Shown here: positions 34,627 to 42,807 of the stretch, one piece after another | How positions within the stretch are numbered: the stretch's first letter is position 1 | Layout of the letters: every line of letters starts with the position of its first letter | NCBI GenBank assembly: GCA_965203915.1 | Contig: OZ241918.1 | Coordinates: forward strand, 186,001 to 250,000 | Reading direction: 5' to 3' | DNA: 64,000 nucleotides | From: JASGCL01 sp965203915 | GTDB taxonomy: Bacteria; Pseudomonadota; Alphaproteobacteria; JASGCL01 | Translations under genes and position numbers: made by a program | The notes under the pieces: generated by a model | Seen by the model: only the letters and a program-made list of their open reading frames with translations | What the model was told of the DNA's origin: nothing | Databases searched by the model: none

Positions 34627-35730
34627 ATGACCGCAAAAATAATTTCTTTATTTAACCACAAAGGTGGTGTTAGCAAGACTACGACAACTTTTCATTTGGC
34701 ACAGATGCTGACGGAGCTTGGGAAGAAGGTTTTGATGGTAGACGCCGATCCACAGTGCAATTTAACAGGTTTAACCTTGGGCGTTTTTGAACACGATACG
34801 CTTTTTGATTTTTATAATCAAAGAGGCAACCATGATATATACAATAGTTTAGCTGCTGCATTTGGTTTTCCTTCTGATTTAAACGATGCATCTTTGCAGG
34901 GTATAGAGAACCCAACGCCGACAAAGAATAAACAATTATTTATGATTGCAGGGCATGTTGATTTTGCTCAATTTGATTTACAGATAGCGACCGCTATGAC
35001 AAGCAGCGGGTCTATACCTACTTTAAAACCATTATTAGGAGCAATAAATCATTTAATTAGAAAAACCGCGATTAGGGGTAATTTTGATATAGTTCTCATT
35101 GATATGAGCCCTAATATATCAGCAACTAATATGTCTATTTTAATGTCATCTGATTATTTTATTATTCCTACATCGCCCGATTTTTTTTGTTATCAGTCAA
35201 TTGAATCTCTCTCTAATGTTTTGCCTGTTTGGAAGAAACAGCTAAGTCATTTTAAGGACGCTATTACCTTGCCAAAAGACAACCCAAAACTGCTTGGTGT
35301 AATATCTCAAAATTATAGGTTTTATAATTTAGAAAGAAATGAAGATGGCAGTGTTATTGATAATACTAGCGAGGGTATGACAGAAGAATTTAAATTATGG
35401 TCAGATAAAATTAAAAAAATAACGAAAGATAAATTAGTTCCTTCTTTAAAGATGGAAGAGATGATTATCGACGAAAAGATATTTAAGAGAAATGTTAATT
35501 ATGATGAACCTTTTAATTTAGCTAATATACCTAATTTTAATTCATTGGTGCCAACTTCACAACGAACTTCTAAACCGATATTTTCATTAGAACAAAATGA
35601 TGGAAATTGGCAGGGAGCCTTATGGGAATCTGAAAGAAATGGTAAAAAATATGGAGCGTCAGTAAATATTTTGATGGCTAGAGATATTTATGCCAAAATG
35701 GCAAAAGCCATTATTGGCATGATTGAATAA
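34627..35730 (+). CDS. ParA-family ATPase (AAA domain)
   Basis: 367 residues. Deviant Walker A FNHKGGVSKTTTT near residue 10, VDADPQCNLTG near 39 and Walker B-like IVLIDMSPNI near 140 place it with ParA/Soj proteins, here of the longer AAA_31 sort seen on plasmids and genomic islands. No parB follows. Gene and protein are rich in A/T and in Asn/Ile/Lys, unlike both flanking genes, which suggests transfer. Followed at once (TAATG overlap) by a 63-residue gene. Function could be partition of a lost replicon or a defence or regulatory role. Confidence 0.85.
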   Translation: MTAKIISLFNHKGGVSKTTTTFHLAQMLTELGKKVLMVDADPQCNLTGLTLGVFEHDTLFDFYNQRGNHDIYNSLAAAFGFPSDLNDASLQGIENPTPTKNKQLFMIAGHVDFAQFDLQIATAMTSSGSIPTLKPLLGAINHLIRKTAIRGNFDIVLIDMSPNISATNMSILMSSDYFIIPTSPDFFCYQSIESLSNVLPVWKKQLSHFKDAITLPKDNPKLLGVISQNYRFYNLERNEDGSVIDNTSEGMTEEFKLWSDKIKKITKDKLVPSLKMEEMIIDEKIFKRNVNYDEPFNLANIPNFNSLVPTSQRTSKPIFSLEQNDGNWQGALWESERNGKKYGASVNILMARDIYAKMAKAIIGMIE

Positions 35731-35921
35731 TGAAAAAGAAATTAAAGAAATATAGGGTTTCGGTAACGGTGGTTGCTGAAGCCATTGTTGATGTTAGGGC
35801 TGAAAGCGAAGATATGGCAAGGCATATTGCCAAACAAAATTTTGATATTGAGAAGCACCCTATGTTATTTTTAGATGTAGGGGCGGTCGATTATTACCCC
35901 GTCAGAGAAATTAAAAAATGA
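35730..35921 (+). CDS. Short protein, DpnD/PcfM-like
   Basis: 63 residues; its ATG overlaps the stop of the ParA gene. The sequence pattern (KKYRVSVTVVAEAIVDVRAESEDMARHIA) is like the small beta-alpha DpnD/PcfM proteins found near mobile elements. Function unknown. Its stop overlaps the next gene's start. Confidence 0.6.
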   Translation: MKKKLKKYRVSVTVVAEAIVDVRAESEDMARHIAKQNFDIEKHPMLFLDVGAVDYYPVREIKK

Positions 35922-36151
35922 CCAAGATTAATTTGGATAGGGAATGGGAATTTATCGTGCGGGAAATGCGGGCGGTGCCGCGCGAATTCCCGCCCATGGT
36001 GGTGGCTTATCGCCATCTGTTGTTTGTGATGCGCGATATATTAAGCAATGGCAACCCTGGCCAATATGCCCTTTATCAAGATTTTAAAAAAATTTACAAA
36101 CGGCACAAAAAATTTGTGCTTCCATTCTTTCCCCCCCCAAAAACCAAATAG
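35918..36151 (+). CDS. Small unknown protein
   Basis: 77 residues, starting inside the end of the 35730 gene (ATGA overlap), so probably coupled. Charged and aromatic (EWEFIVREMRAV, YQDFKKIYKRHKKF), no membrane segment, no family recognised. Its base use is closer to the host genes than that of the ParA gene. Confidence 0.55.
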   Translation: MTKINLDREWEFIVREMRAVPREFPPMVVAYRHLLFVMRDILSNGNPGQYALYQDFKKIYKRHKKFVLPFFPPPKTK

Positions 36152-36215
36152 ATTTTTTCCTGATTTTGTGGCATGGGGAATGCTATATTGATTGATAATA
36201 TTGCAACCACACGCC

Positions 36216-37079
36216 ATGTCGCAACCCTATCACTTCCCCCTTGCCGATACATCGGGCAAGATAGCATTCCAAGGTCGCCTTGGTGCCTACAGCCACCTTG
36301 TTTGTCAAACCTGTTATCCCCGTTATCAACCTACGCCATTTGAAAATTTTGAAAGCGTTTTTCATGCGGTGGCGGGCGGCCAAGCCGACCTTGCCATGAT
36401 ACCCATTCAAAATTCGGCGGGCGGGCGCGTGGCGGATATTCATACCCTCCTCCCCCAAACAAAATTATTTATCATCGCCGAACATTTTCAAAAAATTAAC
36501 CATTGCCTGTTGGCACCCTACAACGCCACCGCGCAAACCATCCGTTATGTTTATTCGCACCCCCAGGGCCTGGCGCAATGTAAAAAAAATATCATCGCAA
36601 AAAATTTTACCCCGATAGAATTTTATGACACCGCCGCCGCCGCCGCCCATGTCGCCGAAAAAAATGACGCCACTTGGGCCGCCCTGGCATCCGAAATATG
36701 TGCCGACATCTATGGTTTAAAAATTATAGAAAAAAATATGCAGGATAGCGATAAAAACATCACCCGTTTTTTGGTGCTGTCGCGCGATGAAATAATACCC
36801 GCCGCCACCAACGACAACATCATCACCGCCATGATATTTTCATTAAAATCCATGCCAGCCGCCTTGTATAAATGTTTGGGCGGCTTTGCCAGCAATAATA
36901 TCAATTTGCTAAAATTGGAAAGTTATATCCCCATGCTGGAAGGGGAAGGGGTTGCCGAATTTTATGTCGAGTTTGCAGGTTCGCCAAAAGATAAGACGGT
37001 GCAAAATGCGTTGGAAGAATTATCCTACTTCACCACCGACATTCGCCCGCTCGGCAGTTTTGTAAAAAACAAAGTTTAA
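36216..37079 (+). CDS. pheA: Prephenate dehydratase
   Basis: 287 residues from the ATG at 36216; a TTG eight codons earlier is also in frame. Prephenate to phenylpyruvate in phenylalanine synthesis. Seen: IAFQGRLGAYSHL near residue 17, MIPIQNSAGGRV near 67, the catalytic NITRFLVL near 187, and an ACT domain (ALYKCLGGFASNNINLLKLES) for phenylalanine feedback. No chorismate mutase domain; a separate chorismate mutase lies at 51892. Confidence 0.93.
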   Translation: MSQPYHFPLADTSGKIAFQGRLGAYSHLVCQTCYPRYQPTPFENFESVFHAVAGGQADLAMIPIQNSAGGRVADIHTLLPQTKLFIIAEHFQKINHCLLAPYNATAQTIRYVYSHPQGLAQCKKNIIAKNFTPIEFYDTAAAAAHVAEKNDATWAALASEICADIYGLKIIEKNMQDSDKNITRFLVLSRDEIIPAATNDNIITAMIFSLKSMPAALYKCLGGFASNNINLLKLESYIPMLEGEGVAEFYVEFAGSPKDKTVQNALEELSYFTTDIRPLGSFVKNKV

Positions 37080-37081
37080 TA

Positions 37082-38458
37082 ATGAAAACCGAAAACCCCG
37101 CCCTGACAAGGCAGCTGGCAGGCATCATGAACCTGCACCCCAAGCGGCTTGATAACAGCCCGCTGGGGCGCGGCGGCATCGACCTTTCCCTGGCGCGTAT
37201 CAACAAATTGCTGGCAAAATTGGGCGACCCGCAAAAAAAAATGCCGCCAACTTTTCATATTGCGGGCACCAATGGCAAGGGGTCGGTGTTTGCCAACCTA
37301 TGCTCCATATTGCAAACCGCGGGTTTATCTTACCATGGTTATTCGTCGCCCCACTTGGTGCGGTTTAATGAACGTATTATATTGCATGGTAAGGAAGTGG
37401 CCGATGATACCCTGATGGCCGCCCTGCAAGAAGTGATGGATGTTAACGGTGATGATGAAATAACTTTTTTTGAACTAACCACCGCGGTGGCATTTTTGTT
37501 ATTCGCGCGCCAGCCTGCGGATTTTTTGGTGTGCGAGGTTGGATTGGGTGGGCGGTTGGATTCGACCAATGTCATCACGGGGCAAAAAATGGTTATCTTC
37601 ACCCCGATTGATTTGGACCATCAAGAATTTTTGGGCGACACATTGGAAAAAATAGCCTTTGAAAAATCGGGCATCATAACCGCCGCCGCCGCCACGAACA
37701 TGGTCAGCGCGCGGCAATTACCCGCCGCATCGACGGTGTTGCAACAACAGGCGAAACTTCATGGCAAAAAAATACACATGGTCGAATATGAAGTGGTCAA
37801 TGGCGATTTGTTGTTGCGGGGGGATTCGCAGGGCAAAACCATCAATTTGGGTAAGCCAGGATTATTGGGCGCGCATCAATATACCAACGCCGCGGTGGCG
37901 GCCAAGGCCGCGATAGAATTTTTTAAGGTTCTAAACCGCCCGATAACCGACGATGTTTTGCGAGCAGGCATTGCCAACACAACCTGGCCTGCTAGGTTGC
38001 AACCATTGCCCGCCAAACAGATAATGAATAAGGTGGCGGGGGCGGGCTTGCCGTTTAAAAATCAAGCCCTGGCAGGGGATTTTCCAGGCGGCATGTGGCT
38101 TGATGGTTGCCACAACCCCGCGGGGGCGCGGGCGTTGGCGGCATGGTTGCAATCGTTGCCCGCCATGCGCACCGCGGTGCTGTTCGCCATATTAAACAAC
38201 CGCTCGGCCCAAGATTTTCTGGCCGCATTTGCATCGCTCGACAAAGAATATTTTCATTTTTTCCCGACAAGTTTTCCAGGCGATCACCATACCCACACCC
38301 CCGAACATTTAAAAAATACAGCAAGCCAATTGGGTTTTGTTGCCACCATGACCGACGATTGGCGCGACGGGTTAAAAATAATCGGCGAGCAAGATTACCA
38401 ACGCGTCATCATTTGTGGCAGCCTGTATTTGGCGGGTCAGGTGCTGACTATAGTATAA
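37082..38458 (+). CDS. folC: Dihydrofolate synthase / folylpolyglutamate synthase
   Basis: 458 residues, Mur ligase family. ATP loop GTNGKGSVFANL near residue 61, SSPHLVRFNERI near 90, and FTPIDLDHQEFLGDTLEKIAFEKSG near 178 in place of the more common TNIDLDH. The C-terminal part has DGCHNPAGARAL. Adds glutamate to dihydropteroate and folates. Two bases after pheA, so in one operon with it. Confidence 0.93.
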   Translation: MKTENPALTRQLAGIMNLHPKRLDNSPLGRGGIDLSLARINKLLAKLGDPQKKMPPTFHIAGTNGKGSVFANLCSILQTAGLSYHGYSSPHLVRFNERIILHGKEVADDTLMAALQEVMDVNGDDEITFFELTTAVAFLLFARQPADFLVCEVGLGGRLDSTNVITGQKMVIFTPIDLDHQEFLGDTLEKIAFEKSGIITAAAATNMVSARQLPAASTVLQQQAKLHGKKIHMVEYEVVNGDLLLRGDSQGKTINLGKPGLLGAHQYTNAAVAAKAAIEFFKVLNRPITDDVLRAGIANTTWPARLQPLPAKQIMNKVAGAGLPFKNQALAGDFPGGMWLDGCHNPAGARALAAWLQSLPAMRTAVLFAILNNRSAQDFLAAFASLDKEYFHFFPTSFPGDHHTHTPEHLKNTASQLGFVATMTDDWRDGLKIIGEQDYQRVIICGSLYLAGQVLTIV

Positions 38459-38656
38459 ATATAGGGATAACACGGGGTTATTTTTGCCCTATTATTTAGA
38501 AAAATAATAATAATAATAATACTTGACAGGCCTATCTAAAGAGTAGAAAATAATAAAAAATCGCTGATGGTTTTATTAAAAAAATATATATATTTATATT
38601 TGAAATAGGACAATGAGCAATAACTTTGTCATCTAACTTATTATAAAGGAGAGAAC

Positions 38657-40066
38657 ATGGCAAAAGAAAAAGGATTGGCCGCGGGCGTGCTAGGCACGTT
38701 TGAATCGGTCGTCATGGGTATCGCGGGCACCGCCCCAGCATACAGCACGGCAGCAACCGCTGCGGTGTTGGTCGCTGCGGTGGGGGTGTTATCGGTGGGC
38801 AGTTTACTTTACTGCGGCATCGTAATGTTCGGCCTGATGTATGCCTATGTCCATTTGCATAAAATGGAAGCTAATGCGGGGGCATCCTACACTTGGGTGG
38901 GTCGCGTATTTGGCAAAACCTGGGGCTTTTTCGCTGGTTGGGCGTTGATGGTGGCTTCGGTCATCTTCATGGTTTCGGCCACGGTGCCCGCTGCAACATC
39001 AACCTTGGCGTTGGTTGCTCCTGATTTGGTTGAAAACACCACTTGGGTTGCTATAACCGCTGCCATCTGGCTTACGTTGGTTACTTTGATTGTTACCAAA
39101 GGCATCAAACACGCCAGTGTTGCACAAATTGCCTTCACCATTGTCGAAACAAGCATCATTATTGCTTTGATAGTTGGGGCTTTTTATCAATATTGGGGTC
39201 AACCTATGCACGCGCCATCGCTGGCATGGTTGTCGCCCTCTGCCTTTACCGCACAAAGTTTTGCGGATGGCGCATTGATAGCCGTCTTCTTCTATTGGGG
39301 GTGGGATGTCACCATGAGTTTGGGTGAAGAAACCAAACCAGGGACCCCCCAACCCGCGGGCAAGGGTGCTTTTTGGGCCATGATAAACCTCATCTTGATG
39401 TATATCATCTTGATGATAATCATTTTGTTGGTTTTAAGCGACGATGAAATCAAAACGGCTAGCTCGAATGTGTTGTTGGCGGTTTCGACCAAATTGTTTC
39501 CTGAACCATGGAACTATGTCGGGTTGATAGCTGTTATGTTGTCAACGGTTGGCACGCTTGAAACGCAAATCTTGTGCTTCACGCGCAGTATTTTTGCTAT
39601 GGCGCGCGACAAAGTGCTCAGCAAACGTTATGCTGTCATCCATCCCGAATGGCAAACACCTTATGTCGCCAATATCATGATATGGGCCATGGGGTTGGTT
39701 TTGCTATTCTGCTCGTCCTACATGCCCTCGGTAAGTGGCATTTTGAATGCTTCAGTCCTCGCGATTGGCTTTCAAATTTGCTTTTACCTCAGCTTGGCTG
39801 GTTTGGCTTGTGCTTGGTACTATCGCGATAAATTTAGCGATGGCCTCTGGCAAGGCTTTACCCACATTGTGTGGCCAGGTTTGGCTGGTATTTTTATGGT
39901 GTTTATCGCCGTCTATACCGCCTACACCACACAAACGGCAGAACCCGATCCAGAAAACCCAGCCGTCATGGTCATGGGGATTAACCTCGTTATCGTGATA
40001 GGTTTTGGCGCTATCTTGCTTGGCTTCGTGCCCTTGTTGCTTAATCGTTTAACCAAAAGGTCGTAA
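38657..40066 (+). CDS. APC-family amino acid permease, second
   Basis: 469 residues with about twelve membrane segments. Typical APC opening GTFESVVMGIAGTAPAYSTAATAA, and MSLGEETKPGTPQPAGKGAFW in the middle. The ribosome site AAAGGAGAGAAC matches that of the permease at 8379 almost base for base, including the flanking ATTATAAAGGAGAGA, although the two proteins are only distantly alike. Followed by a strong terminator. Substrate not assignable. Confidence 0.87.
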   Translation: MAKEKGLAAGVLGTFESVVMGIAGTAPAYSTAATAAVLVAAVGVLSVGSLLYCGIVMFGLMYAYVHLHKMEANAGASYTWVGRVFGKTWGFFAGWALMVASVIFMVSATVPAATSTLALVAPDLVENTTWVAITAAIWLTLVTLIVTKGIKHASVAQIAFTIVETSIIIALIVGAFYQYWGQPMHAPSLAWLSPSAFTAQSFADGALIAVFFYWGWDVTMSLGEETKPGTPQPAGKGAFWAMINLILMYIILMIIILLVLSDDEIKTASSNVLLAVSTKLFPEPWNYVGLIAVMLSTVGTLETQILCFTRSIFAMARDKVLSKRYAVIHPEWQTPYVANIMIWAMGLVLLFCSSYMPSVSGILNASVLAIGFQICFYLSLAGLACAWYYRDKFSDGLWQGFTHIVWPGLAGIFMVFIAVYTAYTTQTAEPDPENPAVMVMGINLVIVIGFGAILLGFVPLLLNRLTKRS

Positions 40067-40103
40067 TTGACTCGTTTGCGATTACTATAACAAGTAAAAA
40101 TAA

Positions 40104-40141
40104 AAGGGGGGGTGAAAGAAATTTCATCCTCCCTTTTTTTT
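40104..40141 (+). terminator. Rho-independent terminator after the second permease
   Basis: AAGGGGGGGTGAAA, GAAA-type loop, TTTCATCCTCCC, then TTTTTTTT. It insulates the permease from the SOS promoter of the portal block about 60 bases further on. Confidence 0.85.
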
Positions 40142-40202
40142 ATTTATATATTTGTTTTTTATATATAAACCCCGCGTAGATCACGGTTAAAATAAAAAAC
40201 GG

Positions 40203-40232
40203 TTGACATTTTTGTTTTGTTCTTGTTATTAT
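40203..40232 (+). promoter_or_regulatory. Sigma70-type promoter of the portal-scaffold block
   Basis: TTGACA (perfect -35), 18-base spacer containing TTTTGTTCT, then TATTAT. The portal ATG lies about 100 bases downstream. Matched to the capsid promoter in -35, spacer motif and LexA box. Confidence 0.75.
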
Positions 40233-40233
40233 A

Positions 40234-40248
40234 GAACAAATAAAGAAC
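40234..40248. promoter_or_regulatory. LexA (SOS) box before the portal block
   Basis: GAAC AAATAAA GAAC, a perfect GAAC-N7-GAAC site placed over the expected transcription start, one base after the -10 element. Confidence 0.75.
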
Positions 40249-40342
40249 AAAATAGCAACAAAATATCTAGCTTAACCCTCCCTTAATACAAACCTCCCCT
40301 CAAACAATTTACAAAAAACCCCATCATTACTTTGATAAAAAT

Positions 40343-42115
40343 ATGAAAAAAAATACTTCTATTGCGAAAGAACCCACCCCCACCCATCCCATTTTTAATA
40401 ATCACCCGTTTGATACTAACCCCGATGATGTTGATAAAATGGGGCAGGACCAAGCCCCCATCAGCGATGATTCAACCCCCGCCTTGCTAGCGGCCGAATT
40501 GGCAGCAATAGAAAAACGTTATCAAGTTGCTTTGCAACAACGCCAAGAATGGATGGAATGGTGGCGCGAATGTTATCAATATGCCTTGCCCCAATATGAT
40601 AAGGCTGACGGTTTTGCCAAACAGCCAAGTGTTATTTATGATTCCACCGCGGTTTTGGCGGTGGAGCAATTGGCATCAAACCTGGTGCATGATTTGTTGC
40701 CAAATTCAAAAGGGGGAAAAACATCGTGGTTTGATATGTCGGCGGTTGATGGCGCGCAACATATTAATGAATTGTTGGCAGCGGTTAGCAATGATATTAG
40801 TCAGCAATTACAACAGGGTGATTTTTATTTAGAAGTTCATCAAGCCATGTTGGACCTTGTGGTGGCGGGCACGGGGGTTTTGGCCGTGGAAAAAAATAAT
40901 GCTGGCGGAATTAATTTTCGCGCCTTACCCCTTACATCGATTGTTTTAGAAGAAAAGGCCGACAATCATCACGGTGGCGCGGTTTTTAAACAATCCCGCT
41001 TGCCGTGGGATAAAATAGAAAATCTGTTGCTCGCCAACAATGATGGCGACGCCACCATCACCACCCAGCAATTAAAAAAATTGCAGGTTGATGATGAAGG
41101 TATGGTGGCTGTGGTCGAAGCACTCCTTCCCAATGGCAACCCCTCATCGCCAGAAGAAAATGGCGCGGTGGATTATATGTTGTTCGCGCCAGGCAGCGAC
41201 GACGATGCTGTTAGCCCCAACGCGGCAAGCGGGCAATTGGCAAGCCAAGGTGAGTCGGCGGGAAGCCACGGCCCCTTGCTTATCAGCCAAGGGCGATTTC
41301 GCCAAATGCCCCTGTTGGTTTTTCGCTTCACGAAAGCGCCAGGGGAAAATTATGGTCGGTCGCCCGTGATGCGCGCCCTGCCCGATATTATTACTGCCAA
41401 CCAAGTGGTGGAGCTTATTTTAAAAAATGCTTCGCTCAATGTTTCGGGCATATGGTTGGTTGACGATGACGGCGTTATCAATGTTAACAATTTAAAGCTG
41501 GAGCCTGGCGCCATTATTCAAAAAGCGGTGGGGTCGCCCGGGCTTACGCCGCTACGCACCGCGGGGCTGGATTTATCGCAAGTGGTGTTGGCCGAATTGC
41601 GCCAAAATATTAAAAGAGCATTGCTAAGCGACACCATATTAAACAACAATGTTATCGGCACAGGCCTGGCCAGCAAAACCGCGACCGAGGTTCGGCAAAT
41701 CAATGAAAGCCAAACACGTGCCATGGCGGCAAGTTTTAGGCGATTAGAACATGAATTGCTGCAACCGCTTGTCCAGCGTTTGTTGGGGCTGATGGTCGAT
41801 GAAGGCCGCGCCCCGCGATGGGTGCTGGATAAAAAAATAGTGCGGTTACAAATGTCATCGCCCATTGCGCGCCGCCAAGAAATGCAGGAAGCCGAGAATA
41901 TGTTAAGCCTGTTACAAACGGCGGCGGCGGTTGGTTTGGACCTGACGCAATATGTCGACCGTGGCGAATTGGTAAAAAAATTATTTCATTATTTTCAATT
42001 GCCCTTGTCGGTGGCTCCATCCATGTCCGTTGATCATTTGCAAAATGTTGCGGCGGTTGATGCCGCCCTAACCCCCCAACCAACCGTCAACACCAACCCA
42101 ACCAAGAAAGCATAG
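40343..42115 (+). CDS. Podovirus head-tail connector (portal) protein
   Basis: 590 residues, close to the usual ~500-600 of T7-like portals. Seen: a helical N-terminus with EWMEWWRECYQYALPQ near residue 70, DSTAVLAVEQLASNLVHDLLP near 98, GENYGRSPVMRALPDI near 335, and GTGLASKTATEVRQINES near 440. Forms the twelve-fold ring through which DNA enters the capsid. The frame is intact. First gene of the plus-strand block; the scaffold gene follows after 4 bases. Ser/Asn/Gly-rich insertions near 285-315 are unusual. Confidence 0.92.
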   Translation: MKKNTSIAKEPTPTHPIFNNHPFDTNPDDVDKMGQDQAPISDDSTPALLAAELAAIEKRYQVALQQRQEWMEWWRECYQYALPQYDKADGFAKQPSVIYDSTAVLAVEQLASNLVHDLLPNSKGGKTSWFDMSAVDGAQHINELLAAVSNDISQQLQQGDFYLEVHQAMLDLVVAGTGVLAVEKNNAGGINFRALPLTSIVLEEKADNHHGGAVFKQSRLPWDKIENLLLANNDGDATITTQQLKKLQVDDEGMVAVVEALLPNGNPSSPEENGAVDYMLFAPGSDDDAVSPNAASGQLASQGESAGSHGPLLISQGRFRQMPLLVFRFTKAPGENYGRSPVMRALPDIITANQVVELILKNASLNVSGIWLVDDDGVINVNNLKLEPGAIIQKAVGSPGLTPLRTAGLDLSQVVLAELRQNIKRALLSDTILNNNVIGTGLASKTATEVRQINESQTRAMAASFRRLEHELLQPLVQRLLGLMVDEGRAPRWVLDKKIVRLQMSSPIARRQEMQEAENMLSLLQTAAAVGLDLTQYVDRGELVKKLFHYFQLPLSVAPSMSVDHLQNVAAVDAALTPQPTVNTNPTKKA

Positions 42116-42119
42116 CATC

Positions 42120-42749
42120 ATGACTCAACAGGAAAAAAATAATATCGAACATAATAATGAAAAAGCCATCCTTACCCTGCGTAACAATTCACCCGAAGCG
42201 GCGCGACCAGAAAACCTGCCCGCAAAATTTTGGGACGAGCAAAAAAAAACCGTGCGCTTGGATGAAATGGCGAAGTCTTATAAATTTTTAGAACAGCAAC
42301 ATAGTCGCCTGCAACAAGCCAACGAACAAGCAAACCTTCAGGCCAAAAATTTGGCAGAACAAAAGGAAGCATTGGAAAAAGAACGCGACGCCATGGCCAC
42401 CACGGCGCGCGACGCCAATTTGTTTGGCGGTGATTGGCAAAGCCAAAAATCATCAACCGTGGCTTGGGCTGAAAATATCTTTGGTAAAAAAATTGCCGCC
42501 GAATTAACCGCCACCGCCGAAGGGGTCAACGCCTTGCAATGGTTGCGGCGCGGTATGGCCGAACCCCATTTGTTGCCAACCAGCGGCGCGGGTAATGGCG
42601 GTAATCCTAACCTTGATGAGGCAGCCTTGCGGCGATTGATGAAACGCCCCAGTTATTGGCGCGACAAAAAACCCGATGTTTTGCAAAAAGTTGAAAAAGG
42701 CTTCGACAGGCTTTATGGCGCCGTCGCCAACCCGCGAAGAAAAATATAA
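42120..42749 (+). CDS. Podovirus-like scaffold (capsid assembly) protein
   Basis: 209 residues. PENLPAKFWDEQKKTVRLDE followed by SYKFLEQQ near residue 24, a long coiled coil (about 58-95, rich in Gln, Lys, Glu), then a short globular part, match scaffold proteins that sit between portal and capsid in T7-like genomes. The C-terminus LMKRPSYWRDKKPDVLQKV plus FDRLYG is shared with the next gene. Four bases after portal. Confidence 0.82.
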   Translation: MTQQEKNNIEHNNEKAILTLRNNSPEAARPENLPAKFWDEQKKTVRLDEMAKSYKFLEQQHSRLQQANEQANLQAKNLAEQKEALEKERDAMATTARDANLFGGDWQSQKSSTVAWAENIFGKKIAAELTATAEGVNALQWLRRGMAEPHLLPTSGAGNGGNPNLDEAALRRLMKRPSYWRDKKPDVLQKVEKGFDRLYGAVANPRRKI

Positions 42750-42807
42750 ACAATGATTATAAAAAACCAAAACCCACCAACCACCATAACAAGAAAGGAA
42801 ACATAAC

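Noticed and set aside
34627..35921. Plasmid partition locus or origin
   Set aside because: A ParA-like gene is present, but no ParB, centromere-like repeats, replication initiator or iterons were seen.
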